Positions 37,463-46,813 of a stretch of 64,000 nt of DNA are shown here, in pieces. A model generated the notes under the pieces. The model saw only the letters and a program-made list of their open reading frames with translations. It did not search any database and was not told the DNA's origin. The stretch covers positions 3,348,001 to 3,412,000 of the forward strand of contig NZ_CP058552.1 of assembly GCF_013401555.1 (NCBI RefSeq), written 5' to 3'. This DNA is from Paenibacillus sp. E222. Lineage in GTDB: Bacteria; Bacillota; Bacilli; Paenibacillales; Paenibacillaceae. The position numbers were made by a program, and so were the translations under genes. Positions within the stretch are counted from its first letter, which is position 1. Every line of letters begins with the position of its first letter.

Positions 37463-37969
37463 ATGTCAGCAGCCAATGTACAGAAAACATGTGAGTCAAC
37501 TAGGGAAAAGTTAAAACCGGCTATCGATCGGATTGAAAAATTTTTGAATGAAAATGCCTTGCCTGAACTGGATCAGAATCAGACGGAGGAGTCATCAGCC
37601 TTCTACAAAGGATTTCTTTCGGATCTCCGTCATTTGCTCGTTTTTTCTGAAGTTTCTTACGAAAAACTTGGCGTTGTGCTGCGTCGTGCCAATTTTGATG
37701 TTGATTTTGCCGAAAAGGCTCTCTATAACACATACCATCAAAGCATCAACAGCTTTTTTTATCCTAAAAATGAATGTTACTCCGAAGATGGAAGATATGC
37801 TTACACTGGTCAGGATGCAATCCGTTTCCGTGATAAGCCCATTCGTGCAGTACGGGATGTTATTCTTGAAATATCAAAAACGTACGAAGAATTGCGTGAT
37901 GATCTGGCCTTTTATGAAAGTGACTACCTGACGCAGCGTCGGATGCAAAACCAACGTAATCACGCGTAA
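37463..37969 (+). CDS. ypuI: YpuI family protein (DUF3907)
   Basis: 168-residue cytoplasmic, mostly helical protein. Segments such as FYKGFLSDLRHLLVFSE, AEKALYNTYHQSINSFFYPK and DGRYAYTGQDAIRFRDKP match the YpuI family of Bacillales as I recall it. No function is known. AAGGGGGAGC precedes the ATG. It is monocistronic, with a terminator after it. Confidence 0.82.
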   Translation: MSAANVQKTCESTREKLKPAIDRIEKFLNENALPELDQNQTEESSAFYKGFLSDLRHLLVFSEVSYEKLGVVLRRANFDVDFAEKALYNTYHQSINSFFYPKNECYSEDGRYAYTGQDAIRFRDKPIRAVRDVILEISKTYEELRDDLAFYESDYLTQRRMQNQRNHA

Positions 37970-37998
37970 ATACATTTTCAACGATATGAGAATTGGAC

Positions 37999-38032
37999 AA
38001 AACCGCCCTTGTGGCGGTTTTTTTGCGTTTTT
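37999..38032 (+). terminator. Intrinsic terminator after ypuI
   Basis: AAAACCGCC and GGCGGTTTT around a CTTGT loop, followed by T residues. Confidence 0.9.
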
Positions 38033-38133
38033 TTAATGGAATTGCGGATGAGGGAGCATGTCATCATCTGGCATTTCGTTGGAGAATAGCCGATTTACAG
38101 TGCGGAGACAATAGATGTCGAGGTGATAAAAAA

Positions 38134-38352
38134 ATGAGCCAAGAGAAGCCGATCGTCAAATGCAGTGTCTCGAACTGCAACTTTTGGGGAGAAAACAATT
38201 TCTGCCAGGCTGATGCCATTATGATTGACATTGACCAACATGCCACCCGTCGCTTACATGAGGAATTTGCCGGAGAGACCTTTGATTCAGACCATCAAGA
38301 CTATGCACGTACTTCATCAGCGACATGCTGCCACACATTCAAACCAAAATGA
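38134..38352 (+). CDS. DUF1540 domain protein (small Cys-rich)
   Basis: 72-residue protein with one DUF1540 unit: VKCSVSNCNFWGENNFCQAD and the closing ATCCHTFKPK, with conserved cysteines suggesting metal binding. The ATG at 38134 follows GAGGTGATAA; the longer frame from 37993 runs through the upstream terminator and is not used. The function of the family is unknown. Confidence 0.82.
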   Translation: MSQEKPIVKCSVSNCNFWGENNFCQADAIMIDIDQHATRRLHEEFAGETFDSDHQDYARTSSATCCHTFKPK

Positions 38353-38386
38353 GCAGTCATTCCCATTTATATGGAGGTGCTTTGCA

Positions 38387-38803
38387 TTGAATAATGACCG
38401 TAGAGATGATCACCCGTTACAGCGTCCCAAAACGACTCCGTTAGATGAAAAGCAGCGTCAGCGTGTAGATTATCCAAGACGTAGCCACAAGGAAGAGTAT
38501 GGCGCAGAGGTAGCCCCCACAACAGGTTCTATTCGAACAGAACCTACAGAAAGAACAGATCATACCCCTGTCAAGCGTGAAGATGACGGTGTTATGAAAT
38601 CTACTGGCCGTATCTCCGGGTATATGGGTCTGGCCTTTGGTATCGCATCCTTATTTATGTGGTCCATCGTCCTTGGTCCAGCCGCAGCGGTACTTGGTTA
38701 CTATGCTTATGTCAATGGCCGGAAAACGGCTGGTGCATGGTCCATCGGACTTGGCGCAGTGGCAACTCTCAGCTATTTCTTCATGATTCCATTTGCCCGT
38801 TAA
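38387..38803 (+). CDS. Small membrane protein, DUF4190-like
   Basis: 138-residue protein. The TTG at 38387 is 7 bases after GGAGGTG. A polar, charged N-terminal half (about 65 residues, many Arg, Thr, Glu) is followed by two membrane segments, LAFGIASLFMWSIVLGPAAA and TAGAWSIGLGAVATLSYFFM (the latter shown with its first residues), joined by YYAYVNGRK. The GYMGLAFGIAS...GPAAAVLGYYA pattern is that of DUF4190-type domains. Function unknown. It is 34 bases downstream of the DUF1540 gene. Confidence 0.75.
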   Translation: MNNDRRDDHPLQRPKTTPLDEKQRQRVDYPRRSHKEEYGAEVAPTTGSIRTEPTERTDHTPVKREDDGVMKSTGRISGYMGLAFGIASLFMWSIVLGPAAAVLGYYAYVNGRKTAGAWSIGLGAVATLSYFFMIPFAR

Positions 38804-38811
38804 TAAAGCAA

Positions 38812-38870
38812 AAAGCATATAATGATCTGACAAGCGATATACAAGATCATAACCGAACTGGATATGCTTT
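38812..38870 (+). other. Nested hairpin after the DUF4190-like gene
   Basis: AAAGCATAT (38812-38820) pairs with ATATGCTTT (38862-38870) and encloses ATGATCT (38822-38828) with AGATCAT (38844-38850). No T-run follows, so it is either a weak terminator or another structured RNA element. Confidence 0.45.
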
Positions 38871-38967
38871 GGGTTATTTGCAGCCTTCTGCTTCCACCTT
38901 ACTAAAAGGGGACTGCAGAGGGTTTTTTCGCATATGCGCAATGATGTTGTATAATCGGTCTATTTTT

Positions 38968-38996
38968 TTGAAAACAATGGAACCTTCCTGTAAAAT
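38968..38996 (+). promoter_or_regulatory. SigA-type promoter for the lytic transglycosylase gene
   Basis: TTGAAA (38968-38973) and TAAAAT (38991-38996), spacer 17, 56 bases before the start codon. Confidence 0.55.
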
Positions 38997-39051
38997 AATG
39001 TAGAATAAAGTCATAATCTACGTTTACATTATACGGGAGTGAATATAACTC

Positions 39052-39813
39052 ATGCAGATTGATCCGCGCGCGTCGCGGCAGTTGCTGGAACTGCAATTGT
39101 CCAATAGTCTCAACGAAACAAATGCATCGGATGGAAATTCCGGTTCAACCGTGGATTTTGCCAGTATGATGGACGGGCTGCTCGGCACGAATTCAAATTC
39201 TTCGAACAATAGCGGTACCATAGGCGAAGACGTGAACTCTGCAGTGAGCTCCAAACGGTCCAATGACGGTCTGTTGTGGCTGCAACTGGGCAGCATGTAT
39301 AACCCGGATGCAAGTTCTGTTTCTTCTTCGAACAGTAATGCGATTTCTTTATCTGCCCTGTTAAATACTGGAGCAGTGGATTCGGGTGCATCTGTACCTA
39401 CAGATTTTGAATCATTGATTGCTTCAGCAAGTGCCAAATATGGGGTGCCTGAATCTTTGATCAAGGCGGTTATTGATACAGAATCTGGCTTCAATCCGAA
39501 TGTAGTTTCTTCCGCAGGTGCCAAAGGACTAATGCAGTTGATGGATGGGACGGCAGCAGGGTTGGGGGTAAGCAACGCTTACGATCCCGCTCAAAATATA
39601 GATGGTGGTACCAAATACCTTTCTCTCCAGCTCCAGCGTTTTGGTGGAGAGGTGAAGATGGCACTTGCTGCTTATAATGCCGGACCGGGACGGGTTTCGA
39701 GTCTGGGCGTATCGAGTGATGCTGAACTGATGAGTGTACTTAATCGTCTTCCTTCAGAAACTCAGGCTTATATTTCCAAAGTGGAGAAGGCGCAGACGAA
39801 ATATATGGTATAA
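39052..39813 (+). CDS. Lytic transglycosylase (SLT domain), CwlQ-like
   Basis: 253-residue protein with a C-terminal SLT domain (residues about 120-240): YGVPESLIKAVIDTESGFNP carries the catalytic Glu, followed by GAKGLMQLMDGTA, YLSLQLQRFGG and ALAAYNAGPGRV. The N-terminal 115 residues are Ser/Asn-rich and disordered, and there is no signal peptide, as in B. subtilis CwlQ (YjbJ). It probably cleaves peptidoglycan during flagellar or envelope assembly, reaching the wall by a non-Sec route. Confidence 0.88.
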   Translation: MQIDPRASRQLLELQLSNSLNETNASDGNSGSTVDFASMMDGLLGTNSNSSNNSGTIGEDVNSAVSSKRSNDGLLWLQLGSMYNPDASSVSSSNSNAISLSALLNTGAVDSGASVPTDFESLIASASAKYGVPESLIKAVIDTESGFNPNVVSSAGAKGLMQLMDGTAAGLGVSNAYDPAQNIDGGTKYLSLQLQRFGGEVKMALAAYNAGPGRVSSLGVSSDAELMSVLNRLPSETQAYISKVEKAQTKYMV

Positions 39814-39987
39814 ATGGTATAGACCGAAGAAATGGCAACACAACAGTATGTTCTGGAAGAGATCAAACGCGGGAACAGCACCCTTAAATGTGCTTGGTTC
39901 CTGTTTGGTCTTTTTGTGTTGAGCGGGGATCGTGTTACAATGCTCACTGTAGATTCCACAACGAAGAGACAAGGAGGGGAACCTCAT

Positions 39988-41136
39988 TTGAAATATTTTG
40001 ATTATGCAGCAACGACGCCTCCTCATCCGGATGTCGTTCGAACTATGGCTGAGATTATGGAGGCGCAATATGGAAATCCGTCTTCGATTCATGGATATGG
40101 TGAGCGTGCTCATCAGTTGTTACGCCGAGCGCGAGCTGGTTGTGCTGCCGCTATTGATGTGAAACCGGAGGAAATCGTATTTACCTCAGGCGCAACCGAG
40201 AGCAACAATCTTGCCATTAAAGGCGCAGCATTGAGGTATCAGTCCCGGGGCAAACATATCATTACAACTGCAACGGAGCATGCTTCGGTATATGAGAGTT
40301 TTGTGCAGTTGCAGCAGTGGGGATGGGATGTCACTTGGCTTCCCGTCGATTCCGACGGTCTGGTTAGCGCCCAGCAGGTAATGGATGCCATAAGATCAGA
40401 TACGGTGCTTGTGAGTCTGATGCATGTGAACAATGAAACGGGAGCAATACATCCAATTGCTGAAATTGGAGTACGACTGAAAAAGGAAGCGCCAAAGGTG
40501 CTTTTTCATGTGGATGGTGTGCAGGGTTTTGGCAAGTTGGATGCTAAACCTGCGGAATGGGGCGCGGATCTGTACAGCTTGTCTGCTCACAAGATTCGTG
40601 GTCCCAAAGGAGCTGGACTTCTCTACGTACGAAGTGGAGTGGAGCTTACGCCTCTACTGTCCGGGGGGTCCCAAGAGCAGGGGTTGAGAGCGGGAACTGA
40701 AAACGTACCTTTGCTTGTGGGTATGGCGAAGGCAATGCGTCTCGCTGCGGAACGTCAGGCTGACTTTGCGCAGCGTACAACGATTTTGCGAGATCGTATT
40801 ATGCAGGTCATAGATACGATTCCCGGACTTGTGCTAAATAGTCGTAAAGAGGGTGCACCGCACATTGTTCATTTTTCCTATCCTGGAATGAAGGCAGAAG
40901 TGGCACTGCATACCCTGGAGCAACTTGGAGTAACTGTTTCTACACAATCTGCCTGCTCTTCGCGATCGGCTGAACCCAGCAGGGTATTGCTCGCCATGGG
41001 CAGGGATAATGCTTGTGCTGCTGGTGGATTGCGTATTAGTCTTGGAGATGAACATATAGAAGAAGATGTGGCTCTGCTGGAGCAGGCTTTACATCAGATG
41101 GTGGCGCAGCTGCGCCCGTTGGAAAGGCGGATGTGA
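39988..41136 (+). CDS. nifZ: Cysteine desulfurase (NifS-like) partner of ThiI
   Basis: 382-residue PLP enzyme that takes sulfur from cysteine. The TTG at 39988 (LKYFDYAATTPPHPDV) follows AAGGAGGGG; the frame extends to 39832 without a ribosome binding site. PLP lysine is in LYSLSAHKIRGPKGAG and the sulfur-carrying cysteine in QSACSSRS. thiI follows after 6 bases, the pairing known for 4-thiouridine synthesis in B. subtilis, so it most likely donates sulfur to ThiI. Confidence 0.92.
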   Translation: MKYFDYAATTPPHPDVVRTMAEIMEAQYGNPSSIHGYGERAHQLLRRARAGCAAAIDVKPEEIVFTSGATESNNLAIKGAALRYQSRGKHIITTATEHASVYESFVQLQQWGWDVTWLPVDSDGLVSAQQVMDAIRSDTVLVSLMHVNNETGAIHPIAEIGVRLKKEAPKVLFHVDGVQGFGKLDAKPAEWGADLYSLSAHKIRGPKGAGLLYVRSGVELTPLLSGGSQEQGLRAGTENVPLLVGMAKAMRLAAERQADFAQRTTILRDRIMQVIDTIPGLVLNSRKEGAPHIVHFSYPGMKAEVALHTLEQLGVTVSTQSACSSRSAEPSRVLLAMGRDNACAAGGLRISLGDEHIEEDVALLEQALHQMVAQLRPLERRM

Positions 41137-41142
41137 TTTTAG

Positions 41143-42387
41143 ATGAAATATGATATGCTGCTTCTCCGTTTCGGAGAGTTTATGTTAAAAGGAAAAAACC
41201 GTGCCCGGTTTGAAAAAACAATCATCACCCAGGTACGTTCCCTGCTCAAACCTTATCCAGGTGCAAGTCTGCGTAAGGAGTTTGGACGGTTGTATGTCGA
41301 TCTGGGTGGTGAATCTCATACAGAGCTGATTGCTGTGCTGAAACGAGTATTCGGTGTTATGTCGATCAGTCCCGTTAAAGTGACCCCATCTGAAGCTGAT
41401 CAGATCGTGGAGACTGCCATCGCTTTTATGGATGAGAGGGAGTCTGAATTCAAAGAAGGTACCACATTCAAAGTTAATGCACGGCGTGTATGGAAAGAGT
41501 TCCCCAATTCTTCCCATGAAATGAACCATCTCGTAGGTTCTCCTATTCTTCGGAAATTCCAGCAGTTAAGTGTAGACGTGCGTCAACCTGACATTGAACT
41601 GCGTGTGGAAATTCGGGATCAGGGCACGTATATCTTCAGTGAGGTGATTCCGGCTGTAGGCGGGTTCCCCCTGGGCACAAATGGAAAAGCAATGCTGTTA
41701 TTATCGGGTGGCATAGATAGCCCTGTAGCGGCATGGTCTTCGATGCGTAGAGGTCTGGAAGTGGAATGTGTACACTTTTACAGTTATCCGTTCACAAGCC
41801 AGCGTGCCAAAGAAAAGGTCATTGATTTGGCGCGTGCACTTGCTGATCATGCAGGCACAATTAAGCTGCATCTGGTTCCTTTTACGGAAATTCAAACAGC
41901 ATTTACCCAACTGGGACAGGATAACTTGATCATCACACTGATGCGCCGCTCCATGTTACGTATTGCAACCAAGCTGGCTGAACGTGAACGTGCGCTTGCA
42001 CTGATTACCGGAGATAGTCTGGGACAGGTAGCGAGCCAAACCTTGCCAAGCATGAATGTCATTGGACGTGCGACGGATCTGCCGCTGCTGCGGCCGCTTG
42101 TCATGATGGACAAACAGGAAATTATAACTTTATCCAAACAGATCGGAACGTACGATATATCGATTCTGCCATATGAGGATTGTTGTACTCTTTTTGTACC
42201 AAAATCCCCCACGACGAACCCAAATCTTCGTATTGTGGATAAAATCGAAGCGACCATGAGTCAGCTGCCGGAATGGGTGGAGCAGGCGGTGGAGAAGACA
42301 GAAACCATTACGCTGCATGCAGGTGAAAACTTTATGGTAACCAATCAGCAGGATGAAGCTAATGAAATGAAAGAAGAGTGGTTCTGA
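41143..42387 (+). CDS. thiI: tRNA 4-thiouridine synthetase ThiI
   Basis: 414-residue enzyme adenylating and thiolating U8 of tRNA. N-terminal ferredoxin-like and THUMP domain (residues 1-165), then a PP-loop LLSGGIDSPVAAW near residue 186, and the active-site region YEDCCTLFVPKSPTTNP near the C-terminus. It lacks the rhodanese extension, as in Bacillus. The ribosome binding site is weak (GGAAAGG, distant), suggesting coupling to the upstream desulfurase. Confidence 0.95.
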   Translation: MKYDMLLLRFGEFMLKGKNRARFEKTIITQVRSLLKPYPGASLRKEFGRLYVDLGGESHTELIAVLKRVFGVMSISPVKVTPSEADQIVETAIAFMDERESEFKEGTTFKVNARRVWKEFPNSSHEMNHLVGSPILRKFQQLSVDVRQPDIELRVEIRDQGTYIFSEVIPAVGGFPLGTNGKAMLLLSGGIDSPVAAWSSMRRGLEVECVHFYSYPFTSQRAKEKVIDLARALADHAGTIKLHLVPFTEIQTAFTQLGQDNLIITLMRRSMLRIATKLAERERALALITGDSLGQVASQTLPSMNVIGRATDLPLLRPLVMMDKQEIITLSKQIGTYDISILPYEDCCTLFVPKSPTTNPNLRIVDKIEATMSQLPEWVEQAVEKTETITLHAGENFMVTNQQDEANEMKEEWF

Positions 42388-42442
42388 GAAACCGTATTCT
42401 GGATTGAATAACATAATAAGGACTATGTTATCTTCATGAAGA

Positions 42443-42484
42443 AAAAGGACTGGCCGATGTAGTTATCGGTCAGTCCTTTTTTAT
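42443..42484 (+). terminator. Intrinsic terminator after thiI
   Basis: AAAAGGACTG (42443-42452) with CAGTCCTTTT (42471-42480) and inner CCGAT/ATCGG, then T residues. Confidence 0.92.
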
Positions 42485-42519
42485 GGTTGTGGCTGATGGG
42501 GATTTCACTTAATTAAAGC

Positions 42520-43221
42520 TTAGGAATAGGAGTGCTGACGCTCTCCACCTGGTTTATTGCTGCTTGCACGTTTGCGATATCCCGCAAATACGACACCACC
42601 AGTAACGAGAACGATAAATAAGATTCTCAGTGCAGGATGCTCAGTGAAGAAAGGCACGAGACGGTGTTCCTCTGTAATCATATTGGAAGCCGTATACCCT
42701 AGCACGATAGCTCCCAGATAAATGATCCAAGGGAAATGATTAATTAACTTGATAAACAACGTACTGCCCCAAACGATAATAGGCACACTGATCAGCAGTC
42801 CGAGTATAACAAGTACCAAGTGCTGCTGTGCTGCACCGGCAACGGCGATGACGTTATCCAGTCCCATGGCAGCATCTGCGATAACAATTGTACGCACAGC
42901 TACCCAGAGAGAACTGCCAGCCTTGATATCGGAATGTTCTTCCCCTTGATCTGCCAATAGCTTGTACGCAATCCAAATTAGGAGTAATCCCCCAACAAGG
43001 AGCAGCCAAGGCACTTTAAGCAGCCAGAGCACAATCACGGTGGCTACAATGCGAATCAAAAGTGCGCCGCCTGTTCCGTAAAGAATCGCCCTTTTCTGCA
43101 CAGAAGGGTGCAAATTTCGAGCTGCAAGACCAATCACGATGGCATTATCGCCAGCCAGAATTAGATCAATAAATACAACGTTCAACAACGCTAGCCAAAA
43201 AGCGGGGCTAAACAACTCCAT
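42520..43221 (-). CDS. TerC family membrane protein (paralogue 1)
   Basis: 233-residue TerC/YjbE-type integral membrane protein. It shows NVVFIDLILAGDNAIVIGLA near the N-terminus and ADAAMGLDNVIAVAGAAQQH in the middle, the two acidic-Asn motifs of the family, within about seven membrane helices. The C-terminus is basic (GYRKRASSNKPGG). Family members export manganese during protein secretion or confer metal resistance. GGAGTGACATCGT lies before the start. It is divergent from a second TerC gene. Confidence 0.9.
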   Translation of the reverse strand: MELFSPAFWLALLNVVFIDLILAGDNAIVIGLAARNLHPSVQKRAILYGTGGALLIRIVATVIVLWLLKVPWLLLVGGLLLIWIAYKLLADQGEEHSDIKAGSSLWVAVRTIVIADAAMGLDNVIAVAGAAQQHLVLVILGLLISVPIIVWGSTLFIKLINHFPWIIYLGAIVLGYTASNMITEEHRLVPFFTEHPALRILFIVLVTGGVVFAGYRKRASSNKPGGERQHSYS

Positions 43222-43326
43222 ACGATGTCACTCCTTCTATATATCCAAACCTGAGAAAGCTTGTTCAACGTTTAAGAATAGCATGGACAACTTTGACATA
43301 CAAGTTAGAGTGGGGGGATGAGAAGC

Positions 43327-43986
43327 ATGGATACGCTATGGCTGTTGACCGAAATATTAATGATCAATCTGGTTCTGAGTGGAGATAATGCGGTTGTTAT
43401 CGCACTTGCAAGTAAGGATTTGCCTGCGAGACAGCGCAAGCAGGCAGTATGGTGGGGGGCTTTCGGCGCTGTTGTTTTGCGCTGCTTGTTAACCTTTGCA
43501 GCTGTGCTGCTATTGGGGATTCCTTTTATTCAGGCGGCTGGCGGTCTGCTGTTGCTATGGATTGCTGTTAAGCTGCTGCTTCAGAATGAAGATGAAGTAC
43601 ATATTCGTAAAGCGTCCACGACCTGGAAAGCGATCCAAACGATTTTGATTGCTGACTTTGTCATGAGTCTGGATAATGTTCTCGCAATTGCTGCTCTGGC
43701 GGATGGGGACTTGGCGCTCACGGTCATCGGAATTGCTATAAGTATTCCGATTGTGGTGTGGGGCAGCGGATTAATTGTCGGTTTGTTGAAGCGGTTTCCG
43801 ATTCTGGTATTTGCCGGTTCAGGTATTTTGGCCTTCACAGCAGGTGAGATGGTGATGAATGATCCGAAGCTGGGACAGTGGCTTGGCGGCTTGGCAGCTG
43901 AGGCGCATACCTTGCTGCCTGCAGCTATGGCTTGTCTTGTAATCGCGATTGGAGGAGCGCATAAGTTCGTTCGTCGAAACGTGTAA
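43327..43986 (+). CDS. TerC family membrane protein (paralogue 2)
   Basis: 219-residue TerC-type membrane protein with ILMINLVLSGDNAVVIALAS and ADFVMSLDNVLAIAALADGD. The ATG at 43327 is about 9 bases from GGGGGG; the ATG at 43318 directly abuts it and is less likely. About seven membrane helices. Only a 105-base gap separates it from the divergent paralogue; no yybP-ykoY manganese riboswitch fits in that gap. Confidence 0.9.
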   Translation: MDTLWLLTEILMINLVLSGDNAVVIALASKDLPARQRKQAVWWGAFGAVVLRCLLTFAAVLLLGIPFIQAAGGLLLLWIAVKLLLQNEDEVHIRKASTTWKAIQTILIADFVMSLDNVLAIAALADGDLALTVIGIAISIPIVVWGSGLIVGLLKRFPILVFAGSGILAFTAGEMVMNDPKLGQWLGGLAAEAHTLLPAAMACLVIAIGGAHKFVRRNV

Positions 43987-44024
43987 ATTGATTTGAACAA
44001 ACGGAAATATAAATTGTTCTGGCG

Positions 44025-44051
44025 AACTGCTCTTTTGGGGCAGTTTTTTTG
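44025..44051 (+). terminator. Intrinsic terminator after terC paralogue 2
   Basis: AACTGC (44025-44030) with GCAGTT (44040-44045) and a T-run. The rest of the 43987-44277 gap shows no further feature. Confidence 0.82.
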
Positions 44052-44277
44052 CTGTGTTTATTTGTTCTAGAGGTATGGGCGAACTTGAATAAGTCATAGA
44101 CCGATCAGTTTAGGGTAATACAGGATAATGGAGAGAGGCAAAGTACGACATAAGGTGTAGTTTTTTGCATACACATCGGCTACACTAGAAAAAGGCTGGG
44201 AACAGTCAGTCATCATGGAATTGTTTATCATTTTAGCTTGCGGGTACATAGCCAAATGTTATAAGAGGTGATTGTAG

Positions 44278-44772
44278 ATGAGGATGAGAAATGAAAAAGC
44301 AATCGGAATATTTATTTTTGTTGCAGGTTTAATAATTTTACTCGGCAAACTTGGTGTGTTTGGCTTTATTGGCCGGCACTTCTGGCCTTTGCTCATCTTG
44401 TTGCCTGGTATTGCTCTTCATGCATTATATTATGCAAGGCTTACGCCATCATGGTCACTCGTTCCAGCAGGTACGTTAACCGTCTATGGTCTGTTGTTTG
44501 GAATCACGAACACATGGGGCAGCGGATTGATGAGCAACCTGTGGCCTGCTTTTTTGCTTGGAATTGCCGTTGGTTTGCTTGAATATGCACTGGCTGATCA
44601 TCGAAGACCTGCAGTGGTACTTCCGGTTGCATTGGGCGTGGGAATCCTTTCAATTATTTTGTTCGGATTTACAATGCTTCACACCGGTATTATCTATGTG
44701 CTGGCGGTAATTTTGATTGTAGGCGGGATATGGTTGCTGTTTGGCCGAGGACGTCAAGGGAGAGGCTGGTAA
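44278..44772 (+). CDS. Membrane protein with LiaI/LiaF-like transmembrane region
   Basis: 164-residue integral membrane protein with about six hydrophobic segments. It starts MRMRNEKAIGIFIFVAGLII, continues with LGKLGVFGFIGRHFWPLLIL and has LLPGIALHAL, the pattern of LiaI-LiaF-like/DUF5668 proteins; no C-terminal LiaF domain is present. AGAGGTGA lies 9 bases before the ATG at 44278 (an ATG at 44284 is also possible). The function is unknown; such proteins are often tied to envelope stress. Confidence 0.78.
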   Translation: MRMRNEKAIGIFIFVAGLIILLGKLGVFGFIGRHFWPLLILLPGIALHALYYARLTPSWSLVPAGTLTVYGLLFGITNTWGSGLMSNLWPAFLLGIAVGLLEYALADHRRPAVVLPVALGVGILSIILFGFTMLHTGIIYVLAVILIVGGIWLLFGRGRQGRGW

Positions 44773-44802
44773 CATTCCCATTGGTCTTTCAAGCGAAATA
44801 TC

Positions 44803-44830
44803 TTGATTTTTACCTATGATCAACTATAAT
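44803..44830 (+). promoter_or_regulatory. SigA-type promoter of typA
   Basis: TTGATT (44803-44808) and TATAAT (44825-44830), spacer 16; it leaves a leader of about 110 bases. Confidence 0.6.
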
Positions 44831-44846
44831 ATAAGGGATATAGGAT

Positions 44847-44874
44847 GCGTCGGGATATCACCGACGCTTATTTT
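44847..44874 (+). promoter_or_regulatory. Leader hairpin with short T-run upstream of typA
   Basis: GCGTCGG (44847-44853) pairs with CCGACGC (44861-44867), followed by TTATTTT. It resembles a weak terminator inside the typA leader and may attenuate transcription. Confidence 0.5.
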
Positions 44875-44948
44875 GGGTGAGTAACCTGCGAATTTGCGGG
44901 AAGTTTAGTAGATAAGAATTGAAATTGGAAAGGATATGGATACAAACC

Positions 44949-46793
44949 ATGCATTCAAGAGAACACATTCGCAATATTGCGATTATTGCCCACGTCGACC
45001 ACGGGAAAACAACGCTCGTCGACAAGTTGCTCCAGCAATCCGGTACTTTCCGTGATCACGAAACGGTACAGGAGCGCGCAATGGACTCCAACGATTTGGA
45101 GCGTGAACGCGGTATTACGATTCTGGCTAAAAACACAGCTATTACCTATAAAGATTACCTGATTAACATTGTGGATACACCAGGACACGCCGACTTCGGT
45201 GGTGAAGTGGAACGTATCATGAAAATGGTTGACGGCGTATTGCTCGTTGTTGATGCTTATGAAGGCTGTATGCCACAAACGAAATTCGTACTTCGTAAAG
45301 CACTGGAGCACAACCTGACACCAATCGTTGTGGTAAACAAAATTGACCGTCCAGCGGCTCGTCCGACTGAGGTTATTGATGAAGTACTGGACCTGTTCAT
45401 TGAACTGGGTGCCAACGATGAACAACTTGAATTCCCTGTTGTATATGCTTCCGCATTGAACGGAACATCCAGCATGGAAAGTGATCCTGCGAAACAGGAC
45501 GACAACATGATGGCGATCTACGATACGATCGTTAGTCATATCCCTCACCCAACAGAGAATGTTGAAGAGCCACTTCAATTCCTCGTTACTTTGATGGACT
45601 ACAATGAATACCTTGGCCGTATTGCCATTGGTCGTGTTAACCGCGGTGTGATCCGTCAAGGACAATCGGTAACGGTTATTATGCGTGATGGTAAGAGCAA
45701 AACTGCACGTATCGAGAAACTGTTCGGTTTCCAGGGGCTCAAACGTATTGAGACAGAAGAAGCAGGAGCAGGCGACATCGTTGCGATTGCAGGGATCAAG
45801 GACATCAACATTGGTGAAACCATTGCCGACCCTAACAATCCAGAAGCACTTCCAGTTTTGAAAATCGATGAGCCTACCCTGCAAATGACGTTCCTCGTGA
45901 ACAACAGTCCATTCGCAGGTCGTGAAGGTAAATGGGTAACTTCCCGTAAACTTCGTGAGCGTTTGTTAAAAGAATTGGAAACAGACGTTTCCCTTCGTGT
46001 TGACGAAACGGAAAGCCCGGATGCATTTGTCGTTTCCGGACGTGGTGAGCTTCACTTGGGTATCCTGATTGAGAATATGCGTCGTGAAGGATATGAGCTT
46101 CAAGTATCCAAACCGGAAGTTATCGTTAAAGAAGTTGACGGTAAGAAAATGGAACCTCTTGAGCGCTTGTTGATTGATATCCCTGAAGAAAGCATGGGTT
46201 CCGTAATGGAGAGCCTGGGCGCACGTAAAGCAGAGATGGTTAACATGGTCAACACAGGTAGTGGTCAAGTTCGTCTGGAGTTCCTGATTCCAGCACGTGG
46301 TTTGATCGGATATAGCACAAACTTCCTGACATTGACTCGTGGTTACGGTGTGATGAACCATGCATTTGACAGCTACGCTCCAGTAGTATCCGGTCAAGTG
46401 GGTGGACGTCACCAAGGTGTACTGATCTCAACTGAAACGGGTACATCTACGTTCTATGGAATGATGGGCGTTGAGGATCGTGGTACTCTCTTCTTGGAGC
46501 CGGGTACTGAAATCTACGAAGGTATGATTGTTGGTGAACATACACGTGACAATGATATCGTTGTTAACATCTGCAAAGAAAAACAACTGACTAACGTTCG
46601 TTCTTCTGGTAAAGATGATACGGTTAAAATTAAAACTCCGATTATCTTCTCGTTGGAACAGGCGCTTGAATATCTGAATGATGATGAATATTGTGAGATT
46701 ACACCGAAATCTATTCGTCTTCGTAAGAAGATCCTGAATAAATCCGAGCGTGAACGTGCGGAAAAACAACGCAAAATGGCTTCCAAAGCCTAA
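44949..46793 (+). CDS. typA: Translational GTPase TypA/BipA
   Basis: 614-residue ribosome-associated GTPase of the EF-G family for 50S assembly and stress adaptation. G1 AHVDHGKTT, switch region RERGITI, G3 DTPGHADF and G4 NKIDRP; later domains include [19 protein letters not shown] and the BipA-specific C-terminal part with [19 protein letters not shown]. The ATG at 44949 gives [20 protein letters not shown]; the frame runs up to 44919. Codon use is that of a highly expressed gene, which also produces long antisense ORFs. ylaH follows, as in B. subtilis. Confidence 0.96.
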   Translation: MHSREHIRNIAIIAHVDHGKTTLVDKLLQQSGTFRDHETVQERAMDSNDLERERGITILAKNTAITYKDYLINIVDTPGHADFGGEVERIMKMVDGVLLVVDAYEGCMPQTKFVLRKALEHNLTPIVVVNKIDRPAARPTEVIDEVLDLFIELGANDEQLEFPVVYASALNGTSSMESDPAKQDDNMMAIYDTIVSHIPHPTENVEEPLQFLVTLMDYNEYLGRIAIGRVNRGVIRQGQSVTVIMRDGKSKTARIEKLFGFQGLKRIETEEAGAGDIVAIAGIKDINIGETIADPNNPEALPVLKIDEPTLQMTFLVNNSPFAGREGKWVTSRKLRERLLKELETDVSLRVDETESPDAFVVSGRGELHLGILIENMRREGYELQVSKPEVIVKEVDGKKMEPLERLLIDIPEESMGSVMESLGARKAEMVNMVNTGSGQVRLEFLIPARGLIGYSTNFLTLTRGYGVMNHAFDSYAPVVSGQVGGRHQGVLISTETGTSTFYGMMGVEDRGTLFLEPGTEIYEGMIVGEHTRDNDIVVNICKEKQLTNVRSSGKDDTVKIKTPIIFSLEQALEYLNDDEYCEITPKSIRLRKKILNKSERERAEKQRKMASKA

Positions 46794-46813
46794 TCATAAC
46801 AACAAAATAATTT

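Noticed and set aside
43222..43326. Possible yybP-ykoY manganese riboswitch before the TerC genes
   Set aside because: The gap is only about 105 bases and shows none of the riboswitch's conserved hairpin elements.
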